From Saprospiraceae bacterium (GTDB taxonomy: Bacteria; Bacteroidota; Bacteroidia; Chitinophagales; Saprospiraceae): a DNA stretch of 32,313 nucleotides. This document shows, in pieces, positions 29,149 through 32,313 of the stretch. The notes under the pieces were generated by a model. It did not search any database. It saw only the letters and a list, made by a program, of their open reading frames with translations, and had not been told where the DNA came from. The stretch is taken from assembly GCA_021298575.1 (NCBI GenBank), contig JAJTFM010000032.1, positions 1 through 32,313 on the forward strand. The letters run 5' to 3'. Position numbers and translations under genes: made by a program. Within the stretch, counting starts at the first letter, position 1. Each line of letters starts with the position of its first letter.

Positions 29149-29508
29149 TCAATAATTTCCGATGGAGAGCATGACCAGTGTGCAGGCCTCAACGGTTTCG
29201 ATACCGTTGGCTTCTGCGAGGGCAGCCAGTTCATCATTTTCGGTTCCGGGGTTGAAAATGATTCTTTTCGGTTTCAGGGACAGGATGTAATCGTAATATT
29301 CCCGCTGTCTTTCGGGGCCCAGATACAGCGTTACTGTGTCAATGCCTTCGGGTAACGGTCGCCCGTTCACAATCTCCAGATCGCCAATCATTCCTTTTTT
29401 GATTCCGACGGGTACTACCTCGTGACCATAGGCGCACAATTTTTCCGTTGCAAGATAAGCATAGCGGTCGGGATTGGGCGTTGCACCGAGAACAAGCGTT
29501 TTTTTCAT
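29149..29508 (-). CDS. small CoA-binding (Rossmann-fold) protein
   Basis: 119 residues from the ATG at 29508; an in-frame ATG 7 codons earlier would put extra charged residues before the first strand. The sequence starts KKTLVLGATPNPDRYAYLAT, the glycine-rich nucleotide loop of the YccU/CoA-binding family, and continues with LCAYGHEVVPVGIKKG, DTVTLYLGPERQREYYDYIL, KRIIFNPGTENDEL and GIETVEACTLVMLSIG, all typical of this single-domain family. The conserved NPG-T/A-E motif and the late Cys are present. The molecular role of the family is poorly known; it is a cytoplasmic CoA- or nucleotide-binding protein. It reads toward the GHMP gene (61 bases) but that gene has its own promoter. Confidence 0.85.
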   Translation of the reverse strand: MKKTLVLGATPNPDRYAYLATEKLCAYGHEVVPVGIKKGMIGDLEIVNGRPLPEGIDTVTLYLGPERQREYYDYILSLKPKRIIFNPGTENDELAALAEANGIETVEACTLVMLSIGNY

Positions 29509-29611
29509 GACATCCTTCAACTTATTCAACCACTAACAACGTATTCTGATAAAAGTTACGGGAAGAAGGCCTGTAACTGCAATAAAAGTAGAAATATGAT
29601 ACAAATGACGG

Positions 29612-29619
29612 TATTTTTG
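29612..29619 (+). promoter_or_regulatory. Bacteroidota -7 box before the dCTP deaminase gene
   Basis: TATTTTTG followed by C matches TAnnTTTG, 72 bases before the ATG at 29692. No clear -33 element. The resulting leader is rather long (about 65 bases) for this window. Confidence 0.45.
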
Positions 29620-29691
29620 CCCTCTTAAATACATCCAACAGGGTTTCAGGCCCTTTTCAACAAATCTGTAACGTTTGAACCCGAAAAGATT

Positions 29692-30225
29692 ATGATTCTG
29701 AGCGATAAAAAAATACTGGAAGCCATTGAAGACAGGCAGATTATCATTGAGCCCTTCCGCATAAAAAGTCTGGGAACCAACTCCTATGACGTACATCTCG
29801 GACGCTGGCTGGCAGTTTACGAAGATACGGTGCTGGATGCACGCATACACAACAAAGTTCGCTATCTCGAGATTCCCGAGGAGGGTTTTGTGCTGCAGCC
29901 GGCCACTTTATACCTTGGTGTTACCGAAGAATACACAGAAACACACAATTCAGTGCCATTTCTGGAGGGTAAAAGCAGTGTGGGTCGCCTTGGTATTGAT
30001 ATCCATGCCACCGCTGGCAAGGGCGATGTGGGGTTCTGTAACCACTGGACGCTCGAGATCTCTTGCGTGCAACCCGTGCGCGTGTACGCGGGCATGCCAA
30101 TCGGACAGCTGATTTATTTCGCCGTGGAAGGCTCCATTGAAAACTATTACAACCGAAAGCCCAATGCCAAGTACAATGAGCGGAGCGACAAGCCCGTGGA
30201 GAGTATGATGTGGAAAAACTTCTAG
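29692..30225 (+). CDS. dcd: dCTP deaminase
   Basis: 177 residues, the family length. It deaminates dCTP to dUTP, feeding dTMP synthesis. Visible features: the N-terminal MILSDKKILEAIEDRQIII, SLGTNSYDVHLGRW, LQPATLYLGVTEEY, the signature PFLEGKSSVGRLGIDIHATAG (90-109, split here by length) and GFCNHWTLEISCVQPVRVYAGMPIGQLIYF with the catalytic glutamate (E122 of WTLE). Members of this family are either mono-functional or bifunctional DCD-DUT enzymes; the sequence alone does not decide which. The usual GxIDxGFxG segment reads GKGDVGFCN here, a mild departure. It stands alone between divergent and downstream genes. Confidence 0.92.
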   Translation: MILSDKKILEAIEDRQIIIEPFRIKSLGTNSYDVHLGRWLAVYEDTVLDARIHNKVRYLEIPEEGFVLQPATLYLGVTEEYTETHNSVPFLEGKSSVGRLGIDIHATAGKGDVGFCNHWTLEISCVQPVRVYAGMPIGQLIYFAVEGSIENYYNRKPNAKYNERSDKPVESMMWKNF

Positions 30226-30272
30226 AATCTGTCTCAGTACTGGTTCTAATCACTTTTTAATAAGGTTTGCGC

Positions 30273-30280
30273 TAAGTTTG
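30273..30280 (+). promoter_or_regulatory. Bacteroidota -7 box before the haloperoxidase-like gene
   Basis: TAAGTTTG followed by C matches TAnnTTTG, 55 bases before the ATG at 30336. A second partial copy (TAAGGTTTG) lies directly upstream. Confidence 0.5.
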
Positions 30281-30335
30281 CGCGAATGTGTGGCGGGCAG
30301 AGCCGCCAGCACCAACTGTTTAATAATTTGAGCTT

Positions 30336-31679
30336 ATGAAACTGAATCACAAAATCCTGCTTGCCCTGCTTGGAACGGGACTGCTGTTCTTCACACAGAG
30401 CTGTGAGACCACCAGCAAAGACTACCAGCAAAAAGCCGCCAACCCCGAGTTTATTCACGCAGGTATTCGCAAAATCACCGATATTATCCGGCATGATATT
30501 TTCGCTCCTCCGGTATCTTCAAGAATATACTCCTATTCTGCTGTGGCAGCCTATGAGGCGCTTGTACCCGGCTACCCCGAATACCAAAGCCTTGCAGGCC
30601 AGTTGAATGGTCTTACGCCCTGCCCGCAGCCCGAGGCCGGCAAGGAATACTGCTATCCGCTGGCCAGTGCCAACGCACTGCTCATTGTAGGCAAACAGCT
30701 CGTCTTCTCCGAAGGCGATATGGAAGACCTGAAAGAAGATTTTTTCGCACAGTTCAAGGCGATGAGAATGCCGAAGGATGTGTACGATCGCTCTATGGAT
30801 TATGGATCTGCTGTGGCAAAACATATTCTGGCCTGGTCCAAATCCGATAACTATGCCCAGACGCGCAGCGCTCCCAAATTCACCATCGAGGTGGATGATC
30901 CTGCCCGCTGGCGCCCTACTCCCCCTGCCTATGGCGACGCACTCGAGCCTCACTGGCCCGAGATACGCACCTGGGTCATAGATTCCAGTGGCCAGTTCTC
31001 AGCAGAGCCGCCTGTGCCTTTCAGCAAGCAAAAGGGCAGTGATTTTTACAAACAGGCTATGGAAGTATATGAAATGGTGAAGGCCCAGAAAGAGGACGAA
31101 ATTGCTACTGCCTGGTATTGGGACGATAACCCGTTTGCCATGGAGGTGAGCGGCCACATTGCTTTTGCCAAGAAAAAAATCAGTCCGGGCGGCCACTGGA
31201 TGAATATCGCCGCGCATGCCTGCCGTAAAGCCAATGCCGATATTATGAAATCGGCGGAAACGTATGTGAGGGTGGCTACTTCGCTCGCAGACGGGTTTAT
31301 AGCCAGCTGGCACGCCAAGTACAAATATAACCTCATCCGTCCGGAATCATATATCAATCAGTATATTGATCCTGAATGGAGACCGCTTATCCAGACTCCG
31401 CCATTCCCCGAACATACCAGCGGCCACAGCACCATTTCCAGTGCTGCTGCAACTGTTTTGACAAATATTTACGGAGATAATTTTACGTTTGCCGACTCAA
31501 CCGAACTTGAGTTTGGTATTGATCCGCGTAATTACCAGTCATTCCGTCAGGCTTCCGATGAGGCGGGCGTCAGCCGTATGTATGGCGGTATCCACTACCG
31601 TCGCGGCAACGAAGCCGGCCTGAAATGCGGCCGGGAACTCGGTCAGTATGTGTATGACAAAATAAAAACTAAAAAGTAA
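30336..31679 (+). CDS. vanadium-dependent haloperoxidase/PAP2-family lipoprotein
   Basis: 447 residues. A lipoprotein-type signal (HKILLALLGTGLLFFTQS|C23) predicts membrane attachment. The PAP2/vanadate-binding set is in the C-terminal half: K328-x6-R335-P336 (KYKYNLIRPESY), S362-G363-H364 (PEHTSGHSTISSAAATV), and R414-x5-H420 (SRMYGGIHYRRGNEAG). In vanadium haloperoxidases these residues bind vanadate and an acid-base histidine enables halide oxidation by peroxide; in related acid phosphatases they bind phosphate, so the chemistry is not fixed by sequence. The long N-terminal helical part (ANPEFIHAGIRKITDI, AAYEALVPGYPEYQ) matches Bacteroidota haloperoxidase-like proteins. It probably sits on the periplasmic side of the inner membrane or on the outer membrane. 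Its last 11 bases overlap the convergent hydrolase gene. Confidence 0.88.
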   Translation: MKLNHKILLALLGTGLLFFTQSCETTSKDYQQKAANPEFIHAGIRKITDIIRHDIFAPPVSSRIYSYSAVAAYEALVPGYPEYQSLAGQLNGLTPCPQPEAGKEYCYPLASANALLIVGKQLVFSEGDMEDLKEDFFAQFKAMRMPKDVYDRSMDYGSAVAKHILAWSKSDNYAQTRSAPKFTIEVDDPARWRPTPPAYGDALEPHWPEIRTWVIDSSGQFSAEPPVPFSKQKGSDFYKQAMEVYEMVKAQKEDEIATAWYWDDNPFAMEVSGHIAFAKKKISPGGHWMNIAAHACRKANADIMKSAETYVRVATSLADGFIASWHAKYKYNLIRPESYINQYIDPEWRPLIQTPPFPEHTSGHSTISSAAATVLTNIYGDNFTFADSTELEFGIDPRNYQSFRQASDEAGVSRMYGGIHYRRGNEAGLKCGRELGQYVYDKIKTKK

Positions 31680-32313
31680 CCAAACTCCTGACCGCCGCAA
31701 TGACCGCCTCCGGAGCCTCGTACATGCCCATGTGACCGACACCCGGTAGCATCTCCACCCGGGCCATGTCCGGTAGCAATGCCGAGCTCCAGGTAACTTC
31801 AGCGGGGATGAGCGTGTCCTCTGTGCCGGCAATGAACAAAACCGGACAAAGGGCTGTCCTCAGCGTTTCACGGTGGTCTTTGCGGCTCATCATGGCTTCA
31901 AGGGCTGCTATAATGCCTTCTGTGGACTGCCGCTTGCCGTTTTCAACAAGCGCTTGTATTGTTTCCGGGTGCGCCTGCGCATAGGCGGGTGCAAACAACC
32001 CGGGGAACAGTTGCGAAACGTACAGGTCTTTCCTGCCCGACTGAAGCAGTTCTATCCCCCTGCGCCGGGCGTCCAGGCGTTCCGCACCGTCGGCCAGCGG
32101 ATGTGAATGTACCAGTCCCATACCGGCCAGTCGGCTTCCGTAACCGGCCAGTATTTCCAGTGCCACGTAGCCACCCAGCGAGTGACCCATCAGATAAAAT
32201 CGGGAGATGCCAAGCGCATCAAGTGCCTGAATAACTGCCTCCGCATAGTATCCGATAGTGGCCGTGCGTGGCAGGTCGGATTCTCCGAAACCCGGCAGGT
32301 CGGCGGCTATCAC
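31669..32313 (-). CDS. alpha/beta hydrolase, N-terminus cut by the window end
   Basis: 214 residues visible; the gene continues past the window edge, because the first visible residues VIAADLPGFGES are an internal motif of the fold. The catalytic triad is present (counting from the visible end): Ser45 in the elbow LMGHSLGGYVALE, Asp166 in LFIAGTEDTLIP, and His194 in GVGHMGMYE. It resembles the broad esterase/lactonase/haloperoxidase-like cytoplasmic hydrolases (MhpC/BioH-type); the substrate is unknown. It ends overlapping the last 11 bases of the haloperoxidase-like gene on the other strand. Confidence 0.85.
   Translation of the reverse strand: MIAADLPGFGESDLPRTATIGYYAEAVIQALDALGISRFYLMGHSLGGYVALEILAGYGSRLAGMGLVHSHPLADGAERLDARRRGIELLQSGRKDLYVSQLFPGLFAPAYAQAHPETIQALVENGKRQSTEGIIAALEAMMSRKDHRETLRTALCPVLFIAGTEDTLIPAEVTWSSALLPDMARVEMLPGVGHMGMYEAPEAVIAAVRSLVTF

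Overview
The window looks like a chromosomal segment of a member of the Bacteroidota, possibly a Saprospiria/Chitinophagia-type organism (inference). Evidence for this: three secreted proteins carry a type IX secretion (T9SS) C-terminal sorting domain; there is a TonB-dependent receptor with an N-terminal carboxypeptidase-regulatory-like domain; there is a giant SprB-repeat protein ending in an OmpA domain; there is a GYDIA-type GHMP kinase; and many genes are preceded by the Bacteroidota -7 box TAnnTTTG, with little sign of Shine-Dalgarno sequences. No tRNA, rRNA, CRISPR array, insertion sequence or phage gene was seen. Most of the window is ordinary chromosomal gene content, with several lineage-specific or degraded genes.

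Layout. 1-3870: the 3' end of murF; a frameshifted, metal-site-less arginase-family gene; and an alanine dehydrogenase/dipeptide epimerase operon. 4043-8511: a TonB receptor and a T9SS-sorted alpha/beta-hydrolase-fold protein that lacks the nucleophile serine, closed by a strong terminator. 8532-13041: a sugar-phosphate nucleotidyltransferase, thioredoxin reductase, an unrecognised internally duplicated membrane protein, and a second, canonical alanine dehydrogenase. 13099-16043: a T9SS-sorted GH13 alpha-amylase with its terminator. 16043-18785 (minus strand): a degraded small secreted ORF, a Fic AMPylase, xseB, and a frameshifted xylulokinase. 18908-23863: a 1651-residue protein made of a propeller, 16 SprB-like modules and an OmpA domain. 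It meets, tail to tail, a secreted protein of unknown function. 25341-28123: aroQ overlapping a TatD-like gene, then a CotH-type secretory kinase. 28153-29508 (minus strand): a GHMP kinase and a CoA-binding protein. 29692-32313: dCTP deaminase, a vanadium-haloperoxidase-like lipoprotein, and a truncated alpha/beta hydrolase.

Themes. Alanine dehydrogenase plus L-Ala-D/L-Glu epimerase one base apart, next to murF, suggests breakdown of peptidoglycan-derived dipeptides to pyruvate and ammonia. The cell-surface investment is heavy: TonB receptor, T9SS hydrolase-like protein, amylase, CotH protein and the SprB/OmpA giant. Two minus-strand genes (arginase-like and xylulokinase) are interrupted in the same way: a missing internal stretch of roughly 15 and 40 codons respectively, plus a frame change. 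Both are either young pseudogenes or assembly collapses. The most novel-looking items are the A/B alternating SprB modules with one cysteine each, the duplicated 2TM-plus-beta membrane protein, and the nucleophile-less secreted hydrolase paired with a TonB receptor.
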